From the NCBI RefSeq assembly GCF_028689295.1, contig NZ_JAQTWL010000015.1, forward strand, positions 1 to 64,000: a DNA stretch of 64,000 bases, written 5' to 3'. The DNA comes from Rhodoferax sp. (GTDB taxonomy: Bacteria > Pseudomonadota > Gammaproteobacteria > Burkholderiales > Burkholderiaceae_C). Positions 39,247-47,913 of this stretch are shown piece after piece. Below the pieces are notes generated by a model. The model did no database searches. It saw nothing but the letters and a program-made list of their open reading frames with translations, and was not told the origin of the DNA. Numbering within the stretch: the first letter of the stretch is position 1; every line of letters begins with the position of its first letter. A program made the translations under genes and the position numbers.

Positions 39247-41178
39247 TCAGGCCAGCGAGGCGACTCTGGGCGGCCAGGCCAGACTGAAGTCTGTGCCGAT
39301 CAGGGTCAGGTTGGGGTTGTAGGCCGGATCCGTCAACAGCAACTCGCCCCAGCGTTGTTTCATGTACTGCACTTCGCTGTTGAAGCGCGCCTGCTTTTCA
39401 GGAGTGTCTTCATGACCCCGGCTGGCAGACTCATGGTGGTACAGCTCGGCAAAGGGTGTCCAGACATTGCGATACCCCGCCTCGCGCACGCGCAGGCAGA
39501 AATCAACGTCGTTGAAGGCGACAGCAAGGTCCGTCTCGTTCAGGCCACCCACCTCCTGGTAGATGGCCTTGCGGATCACCAGGCAGGCCGCCGTGACGGC
39601 AGAAAACCCCTGGGCCAGGCAGGCGCGCGAGAAATAGCCGTAAGCGCTTCGCCCGAGCCTTTTTTGCGCGTGCCCGGCCACGCCGTCCAGGCCCAGCACC
39701 ACCCCGGCATGCTGGAGCGTGTTGTCAGGGTACCAAAGCCTGGCGCCCACGGCGCCAACGCCGGCTTGCAGGGCCAGGCCGACCATCTCGGACAGCCAGT
39801 CGGGCGAGATCACTTCGAGGTCGTTGTTGAGCAAAGCCACCAGTTCGCCCCGGGCAAGCGACACGGCGGCGTTGTTCAACGCCGAATAGTTGAAAGGACA
39901 GTTGTCGCGCAGCACGCGCACCCGCGGCTCGGCCTTGAGCGCATCGAGGTAGTCAAGCGTTGCCGGGTCGTCGGATCCGTTGTCAACGATCAACAGTTCG
40001 TAATTGGCATAACTGGTCTTGCTGATGAGGCTGGCCACACAGGGCTGGAGCAGTGCCAGCGCGTTTTTGGTTGGCATGATCAGGCTCACCAGCGGCAAAG
40101 CTGCAGGCAGTGCGTAGCGCACCCGGTAGCCGCAACCGGCAAACTCGGCCCTGGCGCTGGTGTGCTGCCGCTCGAAGTGCTCGTTCAGCGCCCTTTCACC
40201 GGCCAGCACCGCATAGGGTTTGGCGCTGCCCGACAACGCCGTGCTGTCGGCATGCGCACGCCAGTGGTACAGCACCCTGGGGATGTGATGAATTTGCCGG
40301 GGTGTCATGCGCTCGATGCAGCGCAGGGCAAGATCGTAGTCCTGCGAGCCTTCCAGCCCCGGCCTGAAGCCGCCGACCGCGCGCACGGTCGGGGCGTCAT
40401 AGACACCCAGATGCGAGATCATGTTTTGCGAATGGAACAGATCGACGTTCCAGTCGCACTTGAAGTACGGGTCAGACCGCTGGCCCGATGGGTCGATTTT
40501 GTCCTCATCGGAATAGATCAGCCGTGCCTCGGGGTGCCGGTTGATGGCATCGGCAACCCAGAACAGGGCGTGCTCGCGCAGCAGGTCGTCGTGGTCCAGC
40601 AGCGCGATCCACGCCCCTGTGGCAAGCTGCAAGGCGCTGTTGGAGGCGGCGCAAATGTGCCCGTTTTGCGCGCGAACAATGAGCTTGATGCGCGCATCTT
40701 CGCGGGTGTAGCGCTGCAGCAGGGTGCGGACACGCGGGTCGGTGGAGGCGTCGTCGGCGATGCACAGCTCCCAGTGCGGGTAGATCTGCTGGCGCACCGA
40801 TTCAATCGCCTCGGTCAACCACTTGGGCTTGGGGTTGTACACCGGCATGATCACTGAAATCAGCGGCTGGCTGGCCAGGCTGCTGGCGCGTGCGCGCAAG
40901 TTGGCGCGCACATCATCGGTCAGGGTGTCGTAACGCAGGGTCCACTCGGCGTAGTCATTTCTGTCAAACTCTCCCGAGCCGGGCGCAGGCACCGCGGGCG
41001 GCGGTGTGGTGTTGATCCGGATGCGGTGCCAGGCACCTGCCAAACCCTCTTGCCGAAGGATTTGCAGTGTGGCAGCCACTGTATTGGACAGCCCACCGAG
41101 GCGCGCCATGGCCAGCCGCATGCGCCTGAAGACGCGTAATGGCGCTGTCAACGCCTGCATCAACTTATGCCTTGACAC
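39247..41178 (-). CDS. Tandem two-domain family 2 glycosyltransferase
   Basis: A 643-residue cytoplasmic protein with two GT2 domains. The first begins LISVIMPVYNPKPKWL and has the LLDHDDLL and IYSDEDKID acid motifs. The second begins PLVSLIMPTKNALALL and has LLNNDLEVISPDWL and DVDFCLRVREAGY. Tandem GT2 proteins of this type add rhamnose or similar sugars in O-antigen and capsule pathways; the sugars here are unknown. It overlaps the upstream gene by 14 bases. Confidence 0.9.
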   Translation of the reverse strand: MSRHKLMQALTAPLRVFRRMRLAMARLGGLSNTVAATLQILRQEGLAGAWHRIRINTTPPPAVPAPGSGEFDRNDYAEWTLRYDTLTDDVRANLRARASSLASQPLISVIMPVYNPKPKWLTEAIESVRQQIYPHWELCIADDASTDPRVRTLLQRYTREDARIKLIVRAQNGHICAASNSALQLATGAWIALLDHDDLLREHALFWVADAINRHPEARLIYSDEDKIDPSGQRSDPYFKCDWNVDLFHSQNMISHLGVYDAPTVRAVGGFRPGLEGSQDYDLALRCIERMTPRQIHHIPRVLYHWRAHADSTALSGSAKPYAVLAGERALNEHFERQHTSARAEFAGCGYRVRYALPAALPLVSLIMPTKNALALLQPCVASLISKTSYANYELLIVDNGSDDPATLDYLDALKAEPRVRVLRDNCPFNYSALNNAAVSLARGELVALLNNDLEVISPDWLSEMVGLALQAGVGAVGARLWYPDNTLQHAGVVLGLDGVAGHAQKRLGRSAYGYFSRACLAQGFSAVTAACLVIRKAIYQEVGGLNETDLAVAFNDVDFCLRVREAGYRNVWTPFAELYHHESASRGHEDTPEKQARFNSEVQYMKQRWGELLLTDPAYNPNLTLIGTDFSLAWPPRVASLA

Positions 41179-44100
41179 GTTTGAGGATGGCGGCCAGTTC
41201 TGCCGCCTGGTCTTCGAACAGGGTGATGGCCGTGGCCCCCAGCGCCACGGGTTCGCCAGGGCGAATGGCCTCGTAATGGGTTAGCGTGTCGAGCACCGCC
41301 TGCCTGAGGCCTTCGCCCGTGTCCAGGAACGGCACAAGGTAGCCGTTGCGCCCGGGCACGATGTCTTCGGCCACGCCGCCGGCATCGGTGGCGATCACCC
41401 AGACGTTGCGGGCCAGCGCCTCGCGCACGGTCAAACCGAAACTCTCCTTCCCTTGTGTAGGAAACAGCAACACATCGATGCCGGCAAAAAACGCGTCGAT
41501 CGTGCGCTGCGTATAGGCAGGCACCACCTCCACGTTCGCCAAGCCAGCCAATTCCTGCGGGCCAAAGGATGAAAAGCCCAGGTTCAGGGTATTGTCCACC
41601 AGCACCAGGCTGGCTTTGGCACCAGCCAGTTCAGAGAACACTTGCCTGACCAGATGGAAACCCTTGATGGGCGTGTTGCCTCCGACATAGCCAAACCTGA
41701 GATGCCCGGTGTGGCGCAAACGCATGGCCGTGCCCGGCTTGACGATGCCGTTCTTGTTGACCTGCACCTTGGCAAAGCCGTTGGCCCGGTAAAAATCTGC
41801 AAAATAACGGCTCGGCGCCAGCAGCGCAGCAGCCTTGTGCAACGCGTCGTGCAGGCGCTTGCTCCGGTACAAATTCAAGTGGTGGCTGTCAACACAGGTG
41901 GCGCAGACACCGAGGTCGATGGTTTCCTGGCCGCAAGACCGGCCCTGCCTGTTGATCATGAATTGCCGGCCGCACAACCACCAGGCATCGTGCAAGGTGA
42001 CAACGTACTCGATGCCCTTTTGCGCGCAAACATCGAGCAGGCCGACACCAAGACCCTGAATGCTGTGAAAGTGAACCACGTCGGGCTGCAGCACAGCCAG
42101 CACACTGGCAAAGGCGCTGAGGCAATGGGGATTTTCAAACTGCTCTCTGGCATCGAGCGGCTCCGGCAAAACCACCCCGAAGACGTTGATTCCGTCCGCT
42201 TCGTAGCGACGGCAGGAGTAGGCAGCCCCCGTGGCAGGCGGCAAGGCGGTAAAGACATGCACCTCATAACCATCATAGGCATTGATGCGCTTGTTCAGCT
42301 CCTCGGCCACGACGGTTGCGCCGCCAAAGGAGCGCGGTTGGTACAGGCAATTGACGCTGAGCACCCGAAGCGTGCCGGGCTTGCGCTGGTGCTGCGCCAG
42401 CAGGGGCAGAACCTGTTGCCGGGCGACACTTTGCGGCGCATAGAGACGCATGGCATCCAGATAGGCAGCCTCACCAACCTGGGCCCGTTTGGCGCTGTCG
42501 GTCACGAGCAGGGCCAGTGCAGCCTCCCATTCAGCATCGGTCTCGCACAGGAAACCATTGACGCCATGCACCATGACTTGGACAAAAGCGGCGCGTGGCG
42601 AACACACCGAGGGCAGCTTGAGGATGGCGGCCTCAAGAAACTTGATGTTGCTCTTGGCATCATTGAAAAGGGCATTTTCAAGCGGTGCGATGCTGATGTC
42701 GCACTCCGCCAGGTTGGCCAGGTAAGTTTCATAGTCACACAGCGGCAAGCGTTCGATCCGGCTTTCAAAAGGCGTGAAGCTGGCGGGCAAATTCAGCGTG
42801 CCAGCGAGGCGGAATCGCACCTGCGGAAAAGCGGCCAAAATTTTGACGATGGCTGGCGCTGCTTCCTCAAAATCAAGGTCGTGCGTGTTGGTGCCGGAGC
42901 CATAGACGATGCGGACAATGCCCCCGGCCGGACCGGCATGTTCGGACCGAACTATTGCCGCAAGAGCCAGCGTCTGCTGATCCAGCGCGTTTTCAATCAC
43001 CCGCACCTGGGCCATACCGGCGGTCTTCATGGCCTGCGCCAGCACGCGCGTGGAGGCAATGCCCGCGCCGCACCGCAGCATGGCCTTGCGGTACCGCTCT
43101 GCGCCGTCCAGCAACTCGTCGAAGGTATGCCTGTCAAGCCGGGCCAGGGTCTTGCTCTTGGCCAGCTCCGCGCGGTCAAAAATGAAATCATCGACCTCCC
43201 ACAGGGTCGTGATACGCAGTCGCCGCGCCTCATCGATCAGACTCTCCACGCCGGGGAAGGAGGGCACCCGGTAGAAAATGGCCAGGGAATGTGTTTGCAA
43301 TGCATCCAGACACGCCTGCGTGTCATGCCAGTTGCAGACCGTGCAATCGACCCCAAGCAACTTGAACATGTCGCACTTTTGCTGGACACGGTATTTCTTG
43401 CACTGGGGCAAGGACAACTCGGCAATGATGAGGACGCGTGGCACCAAAAGTTCTTCTGCCTGGTGGCTGACCGGCTTCAGATAAACCGGGTTGACCCCTT
43501 GCGTGCCTCGGGCCTGGTAGAGGGTCCAGCCCATGCGAAAGGCGTTGCTGAAGCTGCCGCCACGCAGCATGAGTGGCACAAGCCATTGCACTGCGCGCAG
43601 CAAAAATGTCATTCGCTCCAGGACATGGCGCAACGGGCTCGTGATGCGCCAGCTCAACGAGTTGCGCAGCGCCGATGCCTGTGCCGCATATTCGGCCAGA
43701 GATTGCTTGAGACGGGCGATCTCGAGCTGGGCATCAGCAAGCGCCAGTCGGGTATCGGCGTTGTCCTCGTCTGGGGGCAAGGTCCGTGCGGTCCAGGGGT
43801 TGCCGGTCTGGTTAATGACGGGATGCTCGGCATAGGGACTGTCATGGTAGTGTCTGTGCCCCGAAACCACCAGTTCCTGCGAACCGGTGACGACTCGGTG
43901 GCCAAGCCCATTGGCGGCGGGACTCGCCTTTCGGACCACACATATGGAATTGATGAACTCGACCGAGTGCACCTGCGACAGCACCTGCGCCTCCATGGCA
44001 CAGCCGTATTTGGCAAAAATGCCCTGCAGGACAGAGCTGGCGGCGCGGTCCACACCCCAATGCTCATGGTTGATGACGTCCGCCAGCCGCTTGAAGAAGG

Positions 44101-44590
44101 TGATGGAGGAATAGGGATCGAACAAACCGCCCTCGAACTCGCCCCAGTAGCTGCAGTGCAGGTCTTCGGCGATGAACACGCCACCCTCCACCAGCGCGGG
44201 GAAGTAGCGCGCGAATGATTTGACGATGTCGCTCGACCGATGGGAACCGTCGTCGATCACGATGTCGAATTCTGGCGCGTGCTGCAACACCCGCGCATGG
44301 ACGTCATGCGCATTGGCGTCGCCAATGACAACATGGATGCGCGGATCGTCGTAGCTCAGGCGCGCGCAATCGGGGTTGATGTCGCACCCGATCAGGGTGA
44401 CCGCGTGGCTGAAGTATTTGGACCATATCTCCAGCGAGCCACCGTTCTGGATGCCGATCTCGAGCAGTCGCACTGGTTGGTCGCGGTAAGCATCAAGCAA
44501 ACGGTCGTATTCGCTCAGGTACAGAGACCACTTGTCGGAGACCTTGCCCGTGTGCCCGGCATAAAGCTCGGTCAGTGACTGGTTACGCAT
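41165..44590 (-). CDS. Methyltransferase-glycosyltransferase-glycosyltransferase fusion
   Basis: A 1141-residue protein with three enzymatic parts. Residues about 1-200 are a class I methyltransferase (LLEIGIQNGGSLEIW, IVIDDGSHRSSD, GGVFIAEDLH). A short coiled coil (about 275-310) follows. Residues about 370-720 form a GT4-like domain (DDFIFDRAEL) and about 735-1130 a second GT4 domain (FGGATVVAEELNKRI, GYVGGNTPIKGF, GKESFGLTVREALAR). This suggests methylation and glycosylation of one growing glycan. It follows wzt with eight bases of overlap. Confidence 0.85.
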   Translation of the reverse strand: MRNQSLTELYAGHTGKVSDKWSLYLSEYDRLLDAYRDQPVRLLEIGIQNGGSLEIWSKYFSHAVTLIGCDINPDCARLSYDDPRIHVVIGDANAHDVHARVLQHAPEFDIVIDDGSHRSSDIVKSFARYFPALVEGGVFIAEDLHCSYWGEFEGGLFDPYSSITFFKRLADVINHEHWGVDRAASSVLQGIFAKYGCAMEAQVLSQVHSVEFINSICVVRKASPAANGLGHRVVTGSQELVVSGHRHYHDSPYAEHPVINQTGNPWTARTLPPDEDNADTRLALADAQLEIARLKQSLAEYAAQASALRNSLSWRITSPLRHVLERMTFLLRAVQWLVPLMLRGGSFSNAFRMGWTLYQARGTQGVNPVYLKPVSHQAEELLVPRVLIIAELSLPQCKKYRVQQKCDMFKLLGVDCTVCNWHDTQACLDALQTHSLAIFYRVPSFPGVESLIDEARRLRITTLWEVDDFIFDRAELAKSKTLARLDRHTFDELLDGAERYRKAMLRCGAGIASTRVLAQAMKTAGMAQVRVIENALDQQTLALAAIVRSEHAGPAGGIVRIVYGSGTNTHDLDFEEAAPAIVKILAAFPQVRFRLAGTLNLPASFTPFESRIERLPLCDYETYLANLAECDISIAPLENALFNDAKSNIKFLEAAILKLPSVCSPRAAFVQVMVHGVNGFLCETDAEWEAALALLVTDSAKRAQVGEAAYLDAMRLYAPQSVARQQVLPLLAQHQRKPGTLRVLSVNCLYQPRSFGGATVVAEELNKRINAYDGYEVHVFTALPPATGAAYSCRRYEADGINVFGVVLPEPLDAREQFENPHCLSAFASVLAVLQPDVVHFHSIQGLGVGLLDVCAQKGIEYVVTLHDAWWLCGRQFMINRQGRSCGQETIDLGVCATCVDSHHLNLYRSKRLHDALHKAAALLAPSRYFADFYRANGFAKVQVNKNGIVKPGTAMRLRHTGHLRFGYVGGNTPIKGFHLVRQVFSELAGAKASLVLVDNTLNLGFSSFGPQELAGLANVEVVPAYTQRTIDAFFAGIDVLLFPTQGKESFGLTVREALARNVWVIATDAGGVAEDIVPGRNGYLVPFLDTGEGLRQAVLDTLTHYEAIRPGEPVALGATAITLFEDQAAELAAILKRVKA

Positions 44591-45950
44591 GGACGACCTT
44601 CAACTCGACACGCTCAAACGGTATGCCGACGAGTCCCCAGCGGATCTTTTCGGATGAAACATGGATGATCAAGGCATCGTGCATGTAGTGGTGCTGCACA
44701 TTGTTGTAAAGGTCGCCATCCGCAACCGAGACCATCACCGCATAGTCGCCATTGGGCAGCATGGGCAAGCGGAATTCAAAAATGGCCTCGAATTGCTCGC
44801 CCGCGCCGATCGGCGTGGGTTGCTGACTGGAAAATGGAAGCGTGTTTTCGCCGAACAAATCCTGCCCCAGGCGATCACGAACGAGAAAACCGAGAATCGG
44901 GTTTTGCAGCGCCTCGTTGGCCTTGGCGCGAACCGTCACGCGAACACGCTCACCGCCTGAAAAAACATTGTCAGACCCGGGTGAAACCGGCTTGAAGCTC
45001 ACAAAAACAATGTCGGCCTGGCCAGATTTCCAGCCTTTGGCCGCGCCGCTGTTGTCGCGTACCGTGGCCACCGAGCCATAGTCGAGTAGCGGTGCCGCTT
45101 CGGCATCAGGGGCACTTGACCCGTCGCCTGCTTCGTCACCCAGGGTCTTCGGTGTCAACGGGCTCAGGCTTGACTCGTCGCCGTAGATTTCCTGCAGTGT
45201 GTACTGCAAATACGCTTGCGAGACGCCCTTGGCGCTGCCAGTTTGCGCCACCCGGCCATGCTTGAGCCAGAGACCTGACTGGCAGAGGTTTTGCACCGCC
45301 GCAGTGTCATGGCTGACAAAAATCAGCGAGCCATTTTCCTGAAAGCGCCGGATGAAGCGCATGCATTTTTGGGTAAACACGGCGTCTCCCACCGACAGCG
45401 CTTCATCGACGACCAGGATGTCGGCGTCCACATGCGCGATCACGGCAAAGGCCAGGCGAACGTACATGCCGCTGGAGTAAGTTTTGACGGGCTGCTCAAT
45501 GAACTGGCCAATGTCGGCAAAAGCCGCAATGTCGGCAAAGCGGGCATTGATTTCGTCGCTGCTCAAACCCAGCACCGACGCATTCATATAGACGTTTTCG
45601 CGGCCGGTGAACTCGGGGTTGAACCCCGATCCCAGCTCCAGCAGCGCGGCCACGCGGCCTGTGGTTTGTATGCTGCCACTGGTCGGTGTCAGGGTGCCGC
45701 AAATCATTTGCAGCAAGGTTGATTTGCCGCTGCCATTGCGCCCGATGATGCCGATCGCCTCACCTTTTTTAACTTCAAAAGACACGTCCTGTAATGCCCA
45801 GAACTCGCTGAAATAGTGTCCCGCTCGGCGACCGGCGAGGCGTTGCAGCGGCGGCAACACAAATTGCTTGAGCCGGTCGCGTGGTGCACCGTAAATCTCG
45901 AAACGCTTGCTCAAGTTGTGGACGCGGATGGCAATATCGCTAGAGGACAT
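44583..45950 (-). CDS. wzt: Polysaccharide ABC exporter ATPase with carbohydrate-binding domain
   Basis: A 455-residue Wzt-type subunit. The N-terminal ATPase has Walker A GRNGSGKST, signature YSSGM and Walker B ILVVDEALSVGD. The C-terminal part (about 300-455) is a beta-rich domain like the one that recognises the finished O-antigen end in Wzt proteins. It overlaps wzm by 11 bases. The ATG at 45950 was chosen; the TTG six bases earlier is less likely. The export target is a surface polysaccharide. Confidence 0.9.
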   Translation of the reverse strand: MSSSDIAIRVHNLSKRFEIYGAPRDRLKQFVLPPLQRLAGRRAGHYFSEFWALQDVSFEVKKGEAIGIIGRNGSGKSTLLQMICGTLTPTSGSIQTTGRVAALLELGSGFNPEFTGRENVYMNASVLGLSSDEINARFADIAAFADIGQFIEQPVKTYSSGMYVRLAFAVIAHVDADILVVDEALSVGDAVFTQKCMRFIRRFQENGSLIFVSHDTAAVQNLCQSGLWLKHGRVAQTGSAKGVSQAYLQYTLQEIYGDESSLSPLTPKTLGDEAGDGSSAPDAEAAPLLDYGSVATVRDNSGAAKGWKSGQADIVFVSFKPVSPGSDNVFSGGERVRVTVRAKANEALQNPILGFLVRDRLGQDLFGENTLPFSSQQPTPIGAGEQFEAIFEFRLPMLPNGDYAVMVSVADGDLYNNVQHHYMHDALIIHVSSEKIRWGLVGIPFERVELKVVHA

Positions 45951-46794
45951 CTGCAAACCCTTTTCTGGTCTTTTGAAACCAGGCGTAACCAGCCCAGGCG
46001 ATGGCCGTCGCGACCAGGGTGTAAACGCCCAAACCCAGCCAGTTTGGCAAATGCCCCCAGATCAACACCTCACGCGCCTGTTCGATGATGAAGGTCAGCG
46101 GATTGGCCATGATGAAGGGCCGGAACCGCTCGGGCACGGCGGTCATGGGGTAAAACACCGGGGACAGAAACATCAGCACGGTGGTCACAATGACAACCAC
46201 CTGCCCCACATCGCGCAGAAACACCCCCAGCGATGCCAGCATCCAGGCCAGGCCGGTGGTGAGGATGAACAGTGGCAGCAGCACCAAAGGCGTCAACACC
46301 AGGGTCCAGTGCAGGAAGCCGTTAAAAAGCAAAAAAGCGGCCAGCAGCACGCCCAGGCTGATCAGGCTGTGAAACAGCGCCGCGGCGGCGGCAACGACGG
46401 GCAATATTTCCAATGGAAAAACGACTTTTTTGACGTAGTTGACGTTGGACAGAATCAGGCCGGGGGCGCGGTTGAGCACGTCGCTGAACAGGCTCATGAC
46501 GATCATGCCGACAAACAGCAGCACGGCAAACTGGGTCTTGCTGTCGTCAGCGCCAGCGCCGCTCCAGCGCGATTTGAAGATCACCGAGAAAACGAAGGTG
46601 TAAACCACCAGCATGAACACCGGGTTAAAGAACGACCAGGCCAGCCCCATGGCCGAGCCCTTATAGCGCCCGACCACATCGCGCCTGGTCATTTGCACGA
46701 TGAGCTGGCGGCTGCGCCAAAGGCTCTTGCCCAGCGCCACCAGCGATGTGGGTTGGGCGGCGTGGGGGTTGATCGTGGTGGGGGAATGGGTCAT
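45940..46794 (-). CDS. wzm: Polysaccharide ABC exporter permease
   Basis: A 284-residue ABC-2 permease of the Wzm type with six hydrophobic segments. The N-terminal RDVVGRYKGSAMGLAWSFFNPVFMLVVY and the C-terminal FLSPVFYPMTAVPERFR are characteristic. It pairs with the adjacent wzt gene to move undecaprenyl-linked polysaccharide across the inner membrane. It lies 33 bases downstream of the GT2 gene. Confidence 0.92.
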   Translation of the reverse strand: MTHSPTTINPHAAQPTSLVALGKSLWRSRQLIVQMTRRDVVGRYKGSAMGLAWSFFNPVFMLVVYTFVFSVIFKSRWSGAGADDSKTQFAVLLFVGMIVMSLFSDVLNRAPGLILSNVNYVKKVVFPLEILPVVAAAAALFHSLISLGVLLAAFLLFNGFLHWTLVLTPLVLLPLFILTTGLAWMLASLGVFLRDVGQVVVIVTTVLMFLSPVFYPMTAVPERFRPFIMANPLTFIIEQAREVLIWGHLPNWLGLGVYTLVATAIAWAGYAWFQKTRKGFADVL

Positions 46795-46827
46795 GCCAAA
46801 AGTTCAGCGCCGGGAGCACTCGTTGGA

Positions 46828-47913
46828 TTATCGGATATCACGCCAGCGTTTTCTCCATTCAGCAAGCACAACCCGGGCATAGCCTTTACGGTAAAACCGC
46901 TTGCTGATGGCACGGCCAAGAATGACTGGCGGCACCCGCGCTGCCAGCTGAAACCGGGCACGCTCCTGGCGCATGGCAGGCAGTTGTTTGAAGGCGTCCC
47001 GGTACAGCGCCAACACGACGCCTGGCCGCCCGGACAGGCTGTGTCTTGCGACGGTCAACAGGTGCGACAACAGCAACCAGAAGGCGTGGCCGATCAGGAG
47101 CGAGGTGGGCATATATTTCCAGTGCATCCATATGGCGTTGCGCAGACCGTGGTAAGCGATGAAGGTGTTGTGCCTTGCGCGGCTGCTGGCCTGGCCTTCG
47201 TGCAGCGCCACCAGTTGGTCAACGTAAGCAGGTTGGTAGCCCAGCAGATTGGCGCGAATCACCAGGTCGGTGTCTTCGCAATAGCAGAAAAACCGTTCGT
47301 CAAAATAGTAGCCGGTGGTGGCCCTGATGTCTTGCAAAAAGGCGCGCGTCATCAGGCAGCAGCCGCCGGTGGGTCCGAGGTAGGGGTCTTGCGTGTCTTT
47401 GCGGTCGGCCGGCATCAGGCTGGCATAAAGGGAAATGCCCAGGGTGTCCACTTCGTCCGGCTTGTCGAGCTGGTGCATGCGGCCGCCTGACATGCCGATC
47501 TGGTTCCCGGTGGACGCCAGGGCATCCCGCAGCAGATGGACCAATTCGGGTTGCGCCACGGCATCGTTGTTCAGCAGGCCGATGTAATGGCAGCCGGGGG
47601 TGGCAAGCAAGCGGTCGATCAGAAAATTGCTGCCCGCGGCAAAACCCAGATTGCGGCTGCTGCGAAAAAGTTGGATGTGGCTGTGATCGGCTTGCTGCAG
47701 CCCATGCGCCAGGATTTCAAAGTCGGTTGCCGAGGAGGCGTTGTCGAGCACCAAAATCCATGCCGGGGGCTCGGCGCACCGGGTCAACGACGCGACGCAT
47801 CTCAGCGTTTGGCTGGCCGTGTTGTAGTTGATGACGGTATAGCCCACATCGTGGGACCCTGTTGCCGGCCGGGCTGCCGACAGATCGCAAGCAAGTTCCG
47901 GCGGGCTGGTCAT
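46828..47913 (-). CDS. Family 2 glycosyltransferase
   Basis: A 361-residue protein of the rhamnosyltransferase-like GT2 type. Landmarks are VGYTVINYNTASQTLRCVASL, ILVLDNASSATDFE, YIGLLNNDAVAQPELV and FFCYCEDTDLVIRANLLGY. A C-terminal hydrophobic patch (SLLIGHAFWLLLSHLL) may associate with the membrane. Its ATG overlaps the upstream GT4-GT2 gene by four bases. Confidence 0.9.
   Translation of the reverse strand: MTSPPELACDLSAARPATGSHDVGYTVINYNTASQTLRCVASLTRCAEPPAWILVLDNASSATDFEILAHGLQQADHSHIQLFRSSRNLGFAAGSNFLIDRLLATPGCHYIGLLNNDAVAQPELVHLLRDALASTGNQIGMSGGRMHQLDKPDEVDTLGISLYASLMPADRKDTQDPYLGPTGGCCLMTRAFLQDIRATTGYYFDERFFCYCEDTDLVIRANLLGYQPAYVDQLVALHEGQASSRARHNTFIAYHGLRNAIWMHWKYMPTSLLIGHAFWLLLSHLLTVARHSLSGRPGVVLALYRDAFKQLPAMRQERARFQLAARVPPVILGRAISKRFYRKGYARVVLAEWRKRWRDIR

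Noticed and set aside
41642-44218. 858-codon open frame on the plus strand
   Set aside because: It is entirely antisense to the methyltransferase-GT fusion, which has clear motifs. High-GC codon structure produces such shadows.
45907-47490. 527-codon open frame on the plus strand
   Set aside because: Antisense to wzm and the GT2 gene; histidine/glutamine-rich composition typical of shadow frames.
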